64,000 bases of DNA from Myxococcus flavus (GCF_050038885.1 NZ_CP143624.1:3596001-3660000); one strand, 5' to 3'; positions 1 to 10,558 are shown, counted from the first letter of the stretch. The notes: a model not told the origin generated them from the letters alone. Translations and numbers: made by a program.

Positions 1-312
1 GTCCAGCGCGTTGTCGAGGAACGCCTTCTGCGCCTCCCAGATGAGCGCGCTGGCCCGCTTGCCCTGCTTCATCAGGTAGGCGAGGTACGCGGTGCGGTCC
101 TTGCCCCGGTAGCGCAAGTCACTGGCGAGGATGCCGAAGGTGGCGGCCAGCGCGTCGCGGAAGAGGGCGGCGTCGGTGACGCGGCCGCTCACGCCCACGG
201 TGCCACGCGAGCCCTCCAGGGCCAGCCGCACGCGGGAGCCATCCGCGCCGGAGTCGACGTCGCTGGTGGTGGTGTAGCGCAGCTCGACGGGGTGCCGGGT
301 GGCGGTCGTCAC
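1..312 (-). CDS. Partial unidentified protein, N-terminal 104 residues
   Basis: An open frame starts at GTG 312, overlaps the stop of the upstream HEAT gene by four bases (GTGA) and runs off the window. The visible residues begin VTTATRHPVELRYTTT and are hydrophilic and mixed alpha/beta, with no signal peptide or membrane segment. I do not recognise the family. The overlap means translational coupling, so it should be a functional partner of the WD40/HEAT protein. Coding-type third-position GC bias and the lack of stops over 104 codons support a real gene. The C-terminus lies outside the window. Confidence 0.6.
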   Translation of the reverse strand, partial: MTTATRHPVELRYTTTSDVDSGADGSRVRLALEGSRGTVGVSGRVTDAALFRDALAATFGILASDLRYRGKDRTAYLAYLMKQGKRASALIWEAQKAFLDNALD

Positions 313-3300
313 GACGGGTTACCTTCCTTCCGGGCGCGCTCGGCGGCGCGGCGTGCGCGTTTGTGGGCGCGCCAGGCGGCCTTGCGCAGCTCCACGGTTT
401 GGGACTTGTCGAAGGCGGCCTCGTGCAGCAGCTTCGCCGCGTCGTCTCCGCCCAGCCGGCCCAGCGCGGCCCACGCGTCCTGCCGCGTCTCCGGCTTCGC
501 GTCGGTGGCCAGGGGCTTCAGGGGCTCCAGCGCGCGGGCGCCCAGCAGCGCGGGCACCGACAGGCGGCGGCCCTCGGAGGTGGCCAGCACCTCGCGCGAG
601 GGCTTGCCGCCCATGGGCCCGAAGGCCACCGCGTCGAAGGGCTTCACCTCCAGCGCCCACGTGGCGGTGCGCTCGGGGACGAGCTTCGCCAGCGCGTCCG
701 CCGCCGCCGCCCGCACCCGCGCGTCCGGGTCCACCAGCACCGCGCGCAGCGTCTCGGCCGCGGCGGCGCGCTCCTTCTCGTGCGTCAGCACGGGGGCTGG
801 AGCCTGGCCGGTGAGCGTCAGCGTGCCTCCCGGCGTCGCCAACCGCGCCAGGGCGCGCGCCGCCTCCTGGCGCACGGGGGCCGGGGCCGCGTGCTCACCG
901 CCCTGGAGGATGGTGCGCGCGGAGTCCGTCATGCCGGCGGTGCCCAGCCGGGAGCCTGCCCACAGCAGGCGCTCCCAGGCGGTGGCCAGCGGGGCGCGTT
1001 TTGGCGGCGGCGCCGAGCTCCAGTCGGCGGCCGTGCGGCGCTCGGCCGTCACCAGGGCGCGGGACAGCGCGGCCAGGTCCGCCGTGCCGGGCTCGCGAGC
1101 CTCCCCCGTCCAGGTGCCCACCAGCAGCGCGGCCTCCTCGCGGGCCTCCGGCTTGTCGTGGCCCAGCAGCGCCACCACCTCGGGCACGGGCAGGGCGCCC
1201 CGCCGCGCGAGCCCGCGCCGCAGGCGCAGCCGCAGCGTCACGTTGTCCAGCGTGGCCAGCCGAGGCACCAGCAGCGCCGGGTCTCCTTCGTTGGCGAGGT
1301 AGGTGGCGGCGGGCGCGGAGATGTCCGGATTCCGGCTGGCCACCGCGAGGAACTCCACGCGCGTCCGCTCGGTGGGGAACAGCACGTCGAGCGCCTTGCG
1401 CGCCTCCTGGCGCAGCTCCTGCTGCGGCACGTCCAGCGCGGCGGCGAGCGCGGACTCCGCCGCGGTATCCTTCAGCTTGCCCAGCTCCTGGGCCGCGGTC
1501 AGCCGCACCGGCAGCGCCGTGCCCGTGTCGCCGAGCAGCGCCTCCACCTTCACGCGGGCGCGCTCACCGCCGATGGCGCACAGGCCCTTCACGCCGGCCT
1601 GTTGCAGCTCCAGCGTGGTGCCCTCCACCGCGGCGGCCTCCACCTTGTCCTCGACGCGGCGGCGCTCCTCGCCCTCCGGCAGCTTCGAGGCGAGCCGGCC
1701 CAGGCCCTCGATCGCGGCCGACACCATGCTTGGCTCGACGGGGGCCTCCGCCGTGCCGCCCGCGGCCACCGTCTCGAGCTCGCTCAGGGCGCGTGCGTCA
1801 CCCAGCGTGCCCAGGGCCCGCAGGGCGCGCTCGCGCTGGCCGTCCTCACCCGCGCGGGCGTACAGCATCAACGGTCGCAGCGCGCTGGCGCCGCCCTTGA
1901 AGGCGACACCCTCGGCGGCGGGCAGCATCAGCTCGCGCGAGCCGCCGCGCAGCACCGCCTCCAGCGGCTCCACCGGCGCGCCATGCTCGGTGACGCGCTT
2001 CGCGTAGCGCTCCACCGCCTCCGCGCCCACCGACACGAACCGGTCGGAGAAGAGGCCCGCCAGCAGCTCGGACTGACCGGCCTCGGCGCCGTGCTCCAGC
2101 TCGCGCAGCGCGGTCAGCCGCACGGAGACGTCCTGGCTCTTCACTACCTGCCGCAGGAAGGACACGGCCAGGGCCGCGTCGCGCTTCTTCACGTCCGTGC
2201 CGGCCACGCTCATGGCGGCGGCGACGCACGCGTTGCGGACCACGCCCTCCTCGTCCGTCAGGCACTGGCGGGCCAGCACCTCCAGCGCCTCGGCGCGGCG
2301 GGTGGCGCCCAGGGCTCCCACCAGGCGCTTCCGCTCATGGAAATCCCTGGCCGTGGGCAGCCGGGCCGCCAGCGCGCTCACCGCGGCGGGCGTGGCCAGC
2401 CGGGCCAGGGCCTCCGTGGCTCGCTTCGCGGCCGTCGTGTTCTCCGAGCGCAGGAAGCTGGCGAGCACCTCCACCGCGCGGTCATCACCCCGCCACGCGA
2501 GCAGCTCCGACGCGCGCAGGCGCAAGTCTTCGTGCTCGCTGGCCATGGCGCGGCCCAGCGCCTCGGTGACGCGCGAGTCGTTGGCGCCGGCCAGCCGCTC
2601 AATCACGCCCACGCGCAGGTCGGCGTGCTCGCTGCCGAGCGCGGCCAGCAGTGGCTCCAGGCTCCCGGGCGGGCTGAGCTTCTCCAGCAGCTCGAAGGCG
2701 TAGCGCCGCACGTCCGTCAGCGGCGAGTTCAGCGCGGCGCTGATGCGCGGCTTGGCGGCGTCACCCCGCGTGGCCAGCTCGTCCAGAGCGGCGCGCGCCA
2801 CGTCCGGCGCCAGCGAGGCCAGGGCCAGCGCCAGCGGCTCGTCGCTGCCGGCGGGGAAGAGCTCCTTCAGCCCGGTGAACGCGGCCTTGCGCACCAGCTG
2901 GTGCGGGTCCTCCAGCGCGCGCAGCAGGGCGGCCACCGCGGCGGGCGTGCCGGCGAAGCCTTCCTGCGTGAGCTTCACCACGCGGTCCACCGCGTCGCGG
3001 CGCACGCGGTGGCCCTCGTCATCGCCCGACGACACCTGCCGCAGCAGGCCGACGTAGGCGCCGAAGGCCAGCCGGCGCAGGTGCTGCCGCTCGGCCTGGC
3101 TGGTGGCCTCGGGCGAGGCGGCGGGGGCATCCGGCTTCACCGCGGAGAAGATGCGCCGCAGCCAGCTCTTCGCGGGCGTGGCCTGCACGGGCGAGCTGGC
3201 GGGCGCCGTCTCTGGCTTCCAGGGCGCGTCCAGCGTGCTGGGCCGCGCCACCTTCTTCGCGTGGCGGAAGTACTCCAGCGGCTTGTCACGCAGCAGCAGC

Positions 3301-6300
3301 ACCTGGGCCGCCGCGTAGCGCTGCTCGGGCTGGAGGCTGGACAGGGCCTCCGCGAGGCCGACGACGTACTTCGCGCGTTCCTCCTCAGCGGGCCAGTCCT
3401 TCATGTCCGCCACCTTCTCGGGGCGGGGCGGCAGCAGGGCCTCCACCAGCTGGGCGCGCGACGCGTCCGGTTCCGTGCGCAGCTCCAGCGCGCGGGCGGC
3501 GGCGTAGCGGACCTCCGGCCTGCCGCTGGAGAGGGCGCTGGTGAGCAGGTCGGGCGGCTCACCCCGGCGGCTGGCGCGCGAATCCCGAGCGAGGACGATG
3601 GCGAACACCATCTCCTGCACCTCGCGCGCGCGGTCCTCCAGGCCGTGCAGCAGGCCGCCGTCGCCCTCGGGCCCCAGGGCCGCGAAGGAGAGGATGGCGC
3701 CCAGCCGGATGGGGAGGTGGTCGTGGCGCAGGTTGCCGGTGAGCACCGGCAGGGCGCGCGCGTCACCCAGGCGGGACAGGCCATCCGCGGCCCAGGAGCG
3801 CACCGCCACGTTGGCGTGGCCCAGCGCGTCCAGCAGGAAGCCCTCGTCGCCCCGGCGGGCGGCGGTGGCGAGCCCGCGGGCGCCCTGTTCCTGAAGGTCG
3901 CCCAGCTCGTGCGGCAGCAGCACGGTGGCGAAGAAGGTCAACAGGCGCCGCGAGCCCAGCGAGGCCAGGGCCCGCGCGGCGCGGATGCGCAGCGGCACCA
4001 GGAAGGCCGGAGGGTAGAGCCGCTCCAGGTCCTTGTCGGTGATGAACGCGCGCAGCGGCTCGATGATGTCCTCGGCGCCGCGCGAGGCCAGCAGCTCCGC
4101 GGCGCGCACACGCACCGGCAGCGGCGCCGCGGCGAGCCCGGCCAGCAGAGGTCCATTCTCGCTGGGCAGCAGCTTGTCCAGCGCCTCCAGCGCAGCCACG
4201 GCGACGGGGACCTCCTCGTCCTGGACGCGCTTGAGCAGCGGCGAGCGCAGGGGCTCGATGGGGGCGTGGACGGCGCCCTTCGCGGCGTGCTCTCGCAGCA
4301 GCGCGTGCGGGGTGGCCAGCGCCGCCAGGTGGGCCTCCGTGTGCTCCTTGCCCACGTGCTTCACCCACGCGTCATACGCGGCGGTGGCCACGCTGGCGTC
4401 GCGGTCCTCCACGGCCTTCTTCAGCCGCTCCAGCGCCCAGCCCTCGGCGGCGCGCTGCGCCAGCACCTCCACCGCGCGGTGGCGCAGGTCGGGGAAGCGG
4501 CCCGCCAGCGCGCGGTCCAGGGCCTTCTCCGGCGCCTTCTCGTTCCAGGCCCACAGCGTGCGGAAGGCCTCGCCGCGCACCTTGCCGGACTCGTCCTCCA
4601 GGGCGTCGCCCAGCAGCGGCTCCGCGCCCGGCGTCGCCGCGCCCAGCTTCACCAGCCGGTCCAGGCCGCGCACGCGCACGTCCTCGTGGCCCGAGCGAAG
4701 GGCGGCCTCCGCGGACGCCAGCGGCGTCTCCGCGTCCAGCGCCACCACCGCGTCCAGCGCGGCGGCGCGCACGTCCGCGTTCTCGTCGTCCAGCATCCAC
4801 ACCAGCCGCTCGCGGGCGCGCGCGTCCTGGAGGGCCTGGAGGGAGGAGGCGGCCACCCGGCGGATGGCGGCGTCCGGCTCGCGGGAGAGCTGGAGCAGGG
4901 CGCCCAGCGCCCGCGCGTCGCCGAGCTGCGCCAGCCCGCGCGCGCCGCGCACGGCCGTGTCCGGCGTGCGGCAGGCCATGGCGGCGAGCAGCGGCTCCAC
5001 GTCGCTCTCGGTGATGGCCGCGCCCGCCGTGCCCTGGCCAGGCATGGCGTTGCGCGCGGCCTGGAGCTCCTCGTCTGTGATGGGCGCGTTGTTCGTTCCA
5101 CCCTGCGCGCGGCGCGCGAGCTGGGCCAGCCAGCGGACCACTTCCTTCACGCCCCGGGCGAAGTCCTCGTCACGCGACTCCAGCGCCTGGGCCAGGGCCC
5201 GCCGCTCCATCACCCGCACGGTGAAGGCCGCGCGGCGCACGCCCGGGTCCGCGTCGTCCAGGGCGCGGGCCACCAGCGGCTGGAGCTGGGGGTGGCCCAG
5301 CATCCCCTTCGCCGCGGCGCGGATGAGCACCTCCACCTTGAGCAGCGAGGGTCCGCGCTCGAAGGCGGTGCGCAGCGGCTCCGCGCCGTCGCCCGGGAGG
5401 ACCTGGGCGAGCGCGTCCAGCGCCGCCAGGCCCACCGCGTCCTGCGAGTCCGCGAGCTGCCCGGCGATGAGGCCCGGCACCAGGGGCGACGTGCCACCCA
5501 GCTTCGCGAGCTTCTCCAGGCCCAGCACGCGGATGTCCGCGTGCTTCGACTCCAGCGCCGCGCGCGGGGCGGCCAGAGGCGACTCGGGCTCCAGCGTGGT
5601 GAGCGCCTCCAGCGCGTCCTTGCGCACGACGGGGTAGGCGTCGTTCAGGCACTCGCGCAGCTTGGGGCGCGCGGCGGTGCGGCCATGTTGCGCCAGCTCA
5701 CGCACGGCGAGCCGCCGCACCTCCGGGTCCTTGTCCGTGGAGAGCACCTGGAAGAGGAAGTCCAGCGCCTCCGTCTCCTCCAGCGCGGCGGCCTCGCGCA
5801 CCGCGGCCTCGCGGCGCGGACGGCCCGCCTTGAGGGACTCCGTCAGCAGGTCGATGCCGTGCTGGGACGTGTCGTGGTCGCCCGCGGGCGCGCCATCCGG
5901 GGAGAGGCCGAAGCGGTGCGTGCGGCGGTCATCCCCGCCCGTGAAGACCGACCCCAGGGACGTCTTCGCCAGCCGCGGGTTGGCGGGCGGGGCGAAGGCG
6001 AGCGCCTGCACCGGCTTGCCACCCGCGTCGAGCGTGCGTGGCTTGCGGCGAACATCCAGACGCCAGACCTTGACCTGTCCGTCGCTGCCGGCGGACCACA
6101 CGCGGTCGCCGGGCTCTTCCTCTCCCGGCTTCGCGGTGGGCGTGGGCGGGAAGAGGAGGGCGAGCACCGGGCCGGCATGGCCGGTGTCCTTGTCGCCGCG
6201 GACCTCGAACTCCACCGCGCCCACGAGGTACCAGATGCGCAGCTTGCCGTCGTCACCGGCGGACACCAGCCGTCCGTCGCGCGGGGTGAAGGCGAGCGCG

Positions 6301-6842
6301 CGCACCGCGCCCTCGTGGCCGGGCATGTCCCGCTGCGCTCCGGTGGCCACGGTGAAGACGCGCACCACGCCGTCATCGCCAGCGCCCGCCGCGTAGGTGC
6401 TGGACGGGTCCAACGCCACGGCCCGAAGCGACTGGGGAGACGCCTTCCACTCGTGCAGCTTGCGCGTGGACTCCCAGTCCCAGGCGCGGATGGCGCCGTC
6501 CGCGCCCGCGCTGAGGAGAAGCTTGCCATCCGCGCTGGACGCGAGCGCGGTGACGCCGCCCGGGTGCACGCCGTGGAGCTGGAACCGCACCAGCCCATCG
6601 GACAGCTCGCCGATGCGCACCGTGCCATCCGCGCCCGCCGCGGCCCACCGCCCGCCCGAGAGCGCGAGCGCGTTCACCGCGGAGGGCAGCTCGGTGCTCC
6701 ACAACACCTTGTTGGTGCCCGGCTCGAACGCGGTGAGACGGCTGGCGGCGGAGGCGCGCGCGCCACCCACGAGCAGCACGCGCGCGTTGGCCGCGAGTGC
6801 ACGGACCTTCTCGATGTTGCCGATGGCGAGTACGGGCATCAC
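309..6842 (-). CDS. Giant WD40 plus HEAT-repeat scaffold protein
   Basis: A 2177-residue soluble protein. Residues about 1-330 hold WD40-like blades (recurrent SADGKL, GADGAIRAWDWES, AGDDGKLRIW), so probably one propeller. From about residue 335 to the end come dozens of HEAT/PBS-lyase-type helical hairpins of about 30 residues (pattern D..VR..A...L..LG...A...L). No catalytic motif or signal peptide is seen. Such proteins are protein-binding scaffolds, inferred cytoplasmic. GTG 6842 and ATG 6839 are both possible starts, with GGGGAA just upstream. It ends overlapping the next gene. The gene 80 bp upstream, on the same strand, is a JmjC/cupin oxygenase. Partners and pathway are unknown. Confidence 0.9.
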   Translation of the reverse strand: MMPVLAIGNIEKVRALAANARVLLVGGARASAASRLTAFEPGTNKVLWSTELPSAVNALALSGGRWAAAGADGTVRIGELSDGLVRFQLHGVHPGGVTALASSADGKLLLSAGADGAIRAWDWESTRKLHEWKASPQSLRAVALDPSSTYAAGAGDDGVVRVFTVATGAQRDMPGHEGAVRALAFTPRDGRLVSAGDDGKLRIWYLVGAVEFEVRGDKDTGHAGPVLALLFPPTPTAKPGEEEPGDRVWSAGSDGQVKVWRLDVRRKPRTLDAGGKPVQALAFAPPANPRLAKTSLGSVFTGGDDRRTHRFGLSPDGAPAGDHDTSQHGIDLLTESLKAGRPRREAAVREAAALEETEALDFLFQVLSTDKDPEVRRLAVRELAQHGRTAARPKLRECLNDAYPVVRKDALEALTTLEPESPLAAPRAALESKHADIRVLGLEKLAKLGGTSPLVPGLIAGQLADSQDAVGLAALDALAQVLPGDGAEPLRTAFERGPSLLKVEVLIRAAAKGMLGHPQLQPLVARALDDADPGVRRAAFTVRVMERRALAQALESRDEDFARGVKEVVRWLAQLARRAQGGTNNAPITDEELQAARNAMPGQGTAGAAITESDVEPLLAAMACRTPDTAVRGARGLAQLGDARALGALLQLSREPDAAIRRVAASSLQALQDARARERLVWMLDDENADVRAAALDAVVALDAETPLASAEAALRSGHEDVRVRGLDRLVKLGAATPGAEPLLGDALEDESGKVRGEAFRTLWAWNEKAPEKALDRALAGRFPDLRHRAVEVLAQRAAEGWALERLKKAVEDRDASVATAAYDAWVKHVGKEHTEAHLAALATPHALLREHAAKGAVHAPIEPLRSPLLKRVQDEEVPVAVAALEALDKLLPSENGPLLAGLAAAPLPVRVRAAELLASRGAEDIIEPLRAFITDKDLERLYPPAFLVPLRIRAARALASLGSRRLLTFFATVLLPHELGDLQEQGARGLATAARRGDEGFLLDALGHANVAVRSWAADGLSRLGDARALPVLTGNLRHDHLPIRLGAILSFAALGPEGDGGLLHGLEDRAREVQEMVFAIVLARDSRASRRGEPPDLLTSALSSGRPEVRYAAARALELRTEPDASRAQLVEALLPPRPEKVADMKDWPAEEERAKYVVGLAEALSSLQPEQRYAAAQVLLLRDKPLEYFRHAKKVARPSTLDAPWKPETAPASSPVQATPAKSWLRRIFSAVKPDAPAASPEATSQAERQHLRRLAFGAYVGLLRQVSSGDDEGHRVRRDAVDRVVKLTQEGFAGTPAAVAALLRALEDPHQLVRKAAFTGLKELFPAGSDEPLALALASLAPDVARAALDELATRGDAAKPRISAALNSPLTDVRRYAFELLEKLSPPGSLEPLLAALGSEHADLRVGVIERLAGANDSRVTEALGRAMASEHEDLRLRASELLAWRGDDRAVEVLASFLRSENTTAAKRATEALARLATPAAVSALAARLPTARDFHERKRLVGALGATRRAEALEVLARQCLTDEEGVVRNACVAAAMSVAGTDVKKRDAALAVSFLRQVVKSQDVSVRLTALRELEHGAEAGQSELLAGLFSDRFVSVGAEAVERYAKRVTEHGAPVEPLEAVLRGGSRELMLPAAEGVAFKGGASALRPLMLYARAGEDGQRERALRALGTLGDARALSELETVAAGGTAEAPVEPSMVSAAIEGLGRLASKLPEGEERRRVEDKVEAAAVEGTTLELQQAGVKGLCAIGGERARVKVEALLGDTGTALPVRLTAAQELGKLKDTAAESALAAALDVPQQELRQEARKALDVLFPTERTRVEFLAVASRNPDISAPAATYLANEGDPALLVPRLATLDNVTLRLRLRRGLARRGALPVPEVVALLGHDKPEAREEAALLVGTWTGEAREPGTADLAALSRALVTAERRTAADWSSAPPPKRAPLATAWERLLWAGSRLGTAGMTDSARTILQGGEHAAPAPVRQEAARALARLATPGGTLTLTGQAPAPVLTHEKERAAAAETLRAVLVDPDARVRAAAADALAKLVPERTATWALEVKPFDAVAFGPMGGKPSREVLATSEGRRLSVPALLGARALEPLKPLATDAKPETRQDAWAALGRLGGDDAAKLLHEAAFDKSQTVELRKAAWRAHKRARRAAERARKEGNPS

Positions 6843-6922
6843 GTTCCCCAGTGAGCGCCCTTCTTAGCACCGGCGCTCTCGATACGAGAGCGCACAGGCG
6901 CGGTGGCGCACGTGGCGCGCCG

Positions 6923-7810
6923 TCAGCGTCCGCTGCCCCGGATTCCCGTGGAGCGCAGGTAGAACCGGGCCGTCTGCGCGAGGAAGCGCATGGGAAAGCC
7001 CGGCTCGGCGAGCTGTCGCTGGAGCTCCGTGCCCAGCTCGGCCATCAACGTCCGGAGCAGCTCCAGCTTGCTCGAATCGTCCAGCGTGGAGGCACGCCCC
7101 AGCGAGGGCATCCGTCGACGCCACACGGGGCTGCTGGCCAGCGTGGCCCGCACGCCGTCGAGGATGTCCAGCAGCGTGGGCGGCATCAGGCCGATGGAGA
7201 TGGAGAGCGCCTCTTCGGGTGCCTGGGCCATGTGCCAGTACCCGCCTGGGATGTAGATGAAGTCCCCGGCGCCCAGGGTGTGCGTCTCCACGGGCGTCTT
7301 CTCCTGCGCGGCCAGGGCGCCGCTCGGCACGGACTCCGGCAGGGGCACGGGGTGGAGCGTGTTCTCCCGCAGCAGGTACTCCTTGCGGCCCGCCGTCTGG
7401 AGGATGAACACCTCCTCCGGGTCGCAGTGCCAGCCGAAGCCGTGGTGTCCCGCGGGCGTGCAGTAGATGTGCAGGTTGATGCGGCCGTGCAGCTCCGCGC
7501 TGAAGCTGCGCGCCAGCTGCGCCAGCTCCGGGTGGTGCTGGTCCGGCTGCCGCAGCGCGAGCGTGTAGCCCTGCGCGAACAGCGCCCGCGCCTCCTTCGC
7601 CGTCGTGGGCCTGTCTCCCGGGTAGGGCACGCCCTGGCGCGCGAGCAGGATGTCGCAGGCCGTCTCCTCCACGAGGAAGTCGATGGTCTCCCACGTCCCC
7701 AGGCGCTGGAGGCGCTCCGCGGCGGAAGCGTTGGTGAAGGGACGCCGCTGGTAGTGCTCCTGGAGGAAGCGCTCCCGCGGAAAGCCATTCAGCAGTTCGT
7801 CGAGCAGCAT
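6923..7810 (-). CDS. JmjC/cupin_4-type Fe(II)/2-oxoglutarate oxygenase
   Basis: A 295-residue protein of the cupin_4/JmjC-like hydroxylase family, which includes ribosomal oxygenases such as RoxA/YcfD. The iron-binding facial triad is visible as H128-x-D130 (in FGWHCDPEEV) and H193 (in GGYWHMAQ), and IYIPGGYWH is a typical cupin strand. Family members hydroxylate side chains of proteins, often ribosomal proteins, using O2 and 2-oxoglutarate; the substrate here is unknown. It lies 15 bp after the 910-aa HEAT gene and 80 bp before the WD40/HEAT gene on the same strand, so it may modify one of these scaffolds (inference). ATG 7810 is the start. Confidence 0.88.
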   Translation of the reverse strand: MLLDELLNGFPRERFLQEHYQRRPFTNASAAERLQRLGTWETIDFLVEETACDILLARQGVPYPGDRPTTAKEARALFAQGYTLALRQPDQHHPELAQLARSFSAELHGRINLHIYCTPAGHHGFGWHCDPEEVFILQTAGRKEYLLRENTLHPVPLPESVPSGALAAQEKTPVETHTLGAGDFIYIPGGYWHMAQAPEEALSISIGLMPPTLLDILDGVRATLASSPVWRRRMPSLGRASTLDDSSKLELLRTLMAELGTELQRQLAEPGFPMRFLAQTARFYLRSTGIRGSGR

Positions 7811-7825
7811 GGTGCTTCCAATGAC

Positions 7826-10558
7826 TCAGGCGCTTCCGAGCTGCACGCCCGGATGCGCGGCCCGCAGCCGCACCAGCGAGGCGAGGCAGCTCTGCCATTC
7901 CCCCTTGGCCAGCGAGCCGGTGAACTCCTCCAGCACCGGGGCCACCACGCGGGCGAAGGCCGCGTCGTCCAGGCCCAAATCCCTCACCAGCTCGATGACG
8001 CGGCGCTTGGCCACGCTGGCGGACAGGCGCTTCTGCACCTCGCCCTCGCGGGCCTCCTTGGCGCGGCCCGGCGGCAGGCCGAAGAGCATCTTCCGCAGGA
8101 AGGTGCGCAGCGCGTCCACGTCGGTGAAGCGCTCCGTGCCTCCGAGGGCCAGTGCCTCCATGGCGCCCGCGGGCTTCCACCCCTCCGGCAGGTGCGTGGG
8201 CCGGTGCTTCTCCCAGAGGAGCCGCACGGCGAACAGGCCCACCTCGCGGTCCGCGCTCTGCATGAGCCACGCGAGCCGCTCGGCGCCGCCCAGCCGCGCG
8301 TAGTGCCGGCGGATGAGCTCCACGGCGACCTCGCGGGTGCTGCGCCGGGTGCTCTCCGTGAGGGAGAACACCTTCACCGGGTCCAGCTCCTCCGGCTGGA
8401 GCGTGTGCCGCGCGTCCGCGCCTTCTTCGCCCGCGCGCAGCAGGGCGTCATAGGCCAGGTTGCGGACCTCCTTCGCCTCGGCATCCGCCAGCTCGTACAC
8501 GCGCGTGTGCCAGCCCCAGGCGCGCAGCTCCGCGCGGGCGATGGCCACGGCGAAGCGGCGCACGTCGTCGCGCGAGTCGGTGAGCGCGGGCCACAGCAGC
8601 TCCGGCGTGTACGCCTTGCGCGGCGCGCGGGGCTTGAGGTTGTAGGACCTCGACTCCGGCTGCTCCGGCCCGATGACGGGGTGGTGGCAGCGCAGGTACG
8701 TCTGCGCGAAGGCGCGCACCGGCGCCGGCTGCTTCGCGCCTAGGGCCAGCTCGAAGAGGCGCTCCAGGCCCGCGGCGGCGTCGCCCGAGTCGCTGAAGTC
8801 CGCGGGGGCCACGTTCTCCAGCAGGTAGCGGTGCGCGAAGCCGTGCAGCTCCGGGTCGGCGCGGCGGGCCAGCGCGAGCAGCCAGGGCACGGTGAGCTGG
8901 CGCGCGGTGAACAGCTTGCGGTTGCCCAGCAGGGCCAGCGCCACGTGCCGGTACTTCGCGCTGAAGACGCGCGCCTTCACCTGCTCCACATCCAGTCCGG
9001 GCAGGCTGTCCGCGCGCAGGAGCCACTGGCTCACCTGGTGGCCGATGCGCGGGTGGGTGGCCTTCTCCAGCAGCCACTCCGGGCCGATGGTCGCCGCCGG
9101 GTAGGCCGACAGCGCCTTCATCGCCATCCCCTCCACGGGGTGGGGCTTCTTCGCCAGCCGGGGGTCGTCCAGCAGCGCCTTCCAGAAGTCCGCGGGCAGC
9201 TCGGTGGCGCCGTACTTCGAGGCGATGAACCCCTTCACCCAGCCGAGCTGCTCACCGGTGCCCAGGTACATGTCGCGCAGGAAGTCCGCGGGCAGCTCGG
9301 CGCGGTCGAAGGACTGTGCCAGCGCGGCGGTCGCGAACGCCGCGGTGGGCTTGTACGACAGCAGCCGCCCCAGCAGCGCCACGCCCAGCTCGCGTGGGTT
9401 GTGCTTCTCCAGCATGGCCGCGGCGAAGGCCTTCACGTCCGGCGCGCCCTGGGCCACCAGCTCCGCCAAGCGCTCCGCCGGCAGGTCCTGCGCCTGGGCG
9501 CGGGCATACTCGATGGCGTAGCCGCGGGCCTTGAGGCTGGGGGAGAGCAGCAGCGCCAGCACCGCCTCGTGCAAGCCGAGCTCACGCAGCCGGCCCTGGT
9601 GGAACTCGGGCGAGCCCTGCAGCGTCTCCACCAGGAAGTCATGCGCGCTGCCCAGCGGACGGCGGGCGAGCCGGTCCAGCCACGCGGGCGTCACCTTGCG
9701 CAGCGCCTCGGGGAAGTCCTTGCGCAGGCCCTGGATGGCGAAGCTGGCGGCCGGGTCCGACTCGCACAGGTCCAACAGGCGCATCAGCGCATCCGGCGAG
9801 CGCTTCCACGCGTCCGGGTAGGCGCGGTGCTTCACCATGTCGCTGGGCGGCGGCATGGCGAAGCTGTCCTGCGAGTAGTTGCCGCTGCCGTGCGCCCAGA
9901 TGTGGTGGGCCACCCAGACGGTGTACCAGGAGGTGTCCGGCGTGTAGTGGCGGAGCACCTCCACCGCGAACTGCGGATAGAGCTCCGGGACGGCGGCGCC
10001 CAGGTGGCGCAGGTAGCGCCACGCGCGGCGGCGCAGGTAGGTGAGGGTGCCGGCAGAGACTTCGCGGCCGGTGCCGCCGCGGTGCCGCTCCACGTCGAAG
10101 CGCCAGGCGAGCACGCCGAACAGCTCCGCGTCGTGGTTGGCCTCCGCCAGCTTGTAGATGCGCTTGAGGCCGCCCCACAGGCCGAAGCGCAGGTCCGCGC
10201 GGCGGGCGATGTCCACCAGCGCCGCGCGCGAGGCCTGGGTGCCCCGCTGGTAGAGGGCCACCAGCAGGTCGGCCAGGGCCAGCCGGGGTGGGCGGGGCAC
10301 GTCCTGCTGCGCGAGGTAGCGCTGCCACGCCTCCGAGGAGGCCTGGCGCCGGCTGTCCGGGTCGTAGTGCGCCCGGGCCTGGGCGAGCATCTGGAGGAGC
10401 GCCTCGAACGTGAAGGCGTCCTTCGGCAGCGGCTTCTCCGGCACCTGCTGGGGCTCGGCGAGCAGGGCGAGGACGGCATCGGCCAGGTCGGGGGACTCGG
10501 CGCGGACCAGCCGCTCCAGGTCAGCCGCGCTCAGCGCATCGCTCGTGGACGTGGACAT
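7826..10558 (-). CDS. Large HEAT-like alpha-solenoid protein
   Basis: 910 residues starting MSTSTSDALS at ATG 10558. Almost entirely predicted alpha-helical, with repeating leucine/alanine-rich hairpins. The first half (YLRRRAWRYLRHLGAAVPELY) resembles alpha-solenoids that sit near WGR or SWIM-domain proteins; the second half (residues about 640-850) looks like canonical HEAT repeats. There is no signal peptide, membrane segment or catalytic motif. Gaps to the oxygenase (15 bp) and to the scramblase-like gene (18 bp) suggest one transcript. Function is not recognised; a scaffold role is inference from the fold. Confidence 0.85.
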   Translation of the reverse strand: MSTSTSDALSAADLERLVRAESPDLADAVLALLAEPQQVPEKPLPKDAFTFEALLQMLAQARAHYDPDSRRQASSEAWQRYLAQQDVPRPPRLALADLLVALYQRGTQASRAALVDIARRADLRFGLWGGLKRIYKLAEANHDAELFGVLAWRFDVERHRGGTGREVSAGTLTYLRRRAWRYLRHLGAAVPELYPQFAVEVLRHYTPDTSWYTVWVAHHIWAHGSGNYSQDSFAMPPPSDMVKHRAYPDAWKRSPDALMRLLDLCESDPAASFAIQGLRKDFPEALRKVTPAWLDRLARRPLGSAHDFLVETLQGSPEFHQGRLRELGLHEAVLALLLSPSLKARGYAIEYARAQAQDLPAERLAELVAQGAPDVKAFAAAMLEKHNPRELGVALLGRLLSYKPTAAFATAALAQSFDRAELPADFLRDMYLGTGEQLGWVKGFIASKYGATELPADFWKALLDDPRLAKKPHPVEGMAMKALSAYPAATIGPEWLLEKATHPRIGHQVSQWLLRADSLPGLDVEQVKARVFSAKYRHVALALLGNRKLFTARQLTVPWLLALARRADPELHGFAHRYLLENVAPADFSDSGDAAAGLERLFELALGAKQPAPVRAFAQTYLRCHHPVIGPEQPESRSYNLKPRAPRKAYTPELLWPALTDSRDDVRRFAVAIARAELRAWGWHTRVYELADAEAKEVRNLAYDALLRAGEEGADARHTLQPEELDPVKVFSLTESTRRSTREVAVELIRRHYARLGGAERLAWLMQSADREVGLFAVRLLWEKHRPTHLPEGWKPAGAMEALALGGTERFTDVDALRTFLRKMLFGLPPGRAKEAREGEVQKRLSASVAKRRVIELVRDLGLDDAAFARVVAPVLEEFTGSLAKGEWQSCLASLVRLRAAHPGVQLGSA

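Noticed and set aside
363..6854. A 2163-residue open frame on the plus strand opposite the HEAT gene
   Set aside because: Antisense shadow caused by high third-position GC; it is Arg/Gly/Gln-rich low complexity with no fold, while the minus strand has clear WD40/HEAT repeats.
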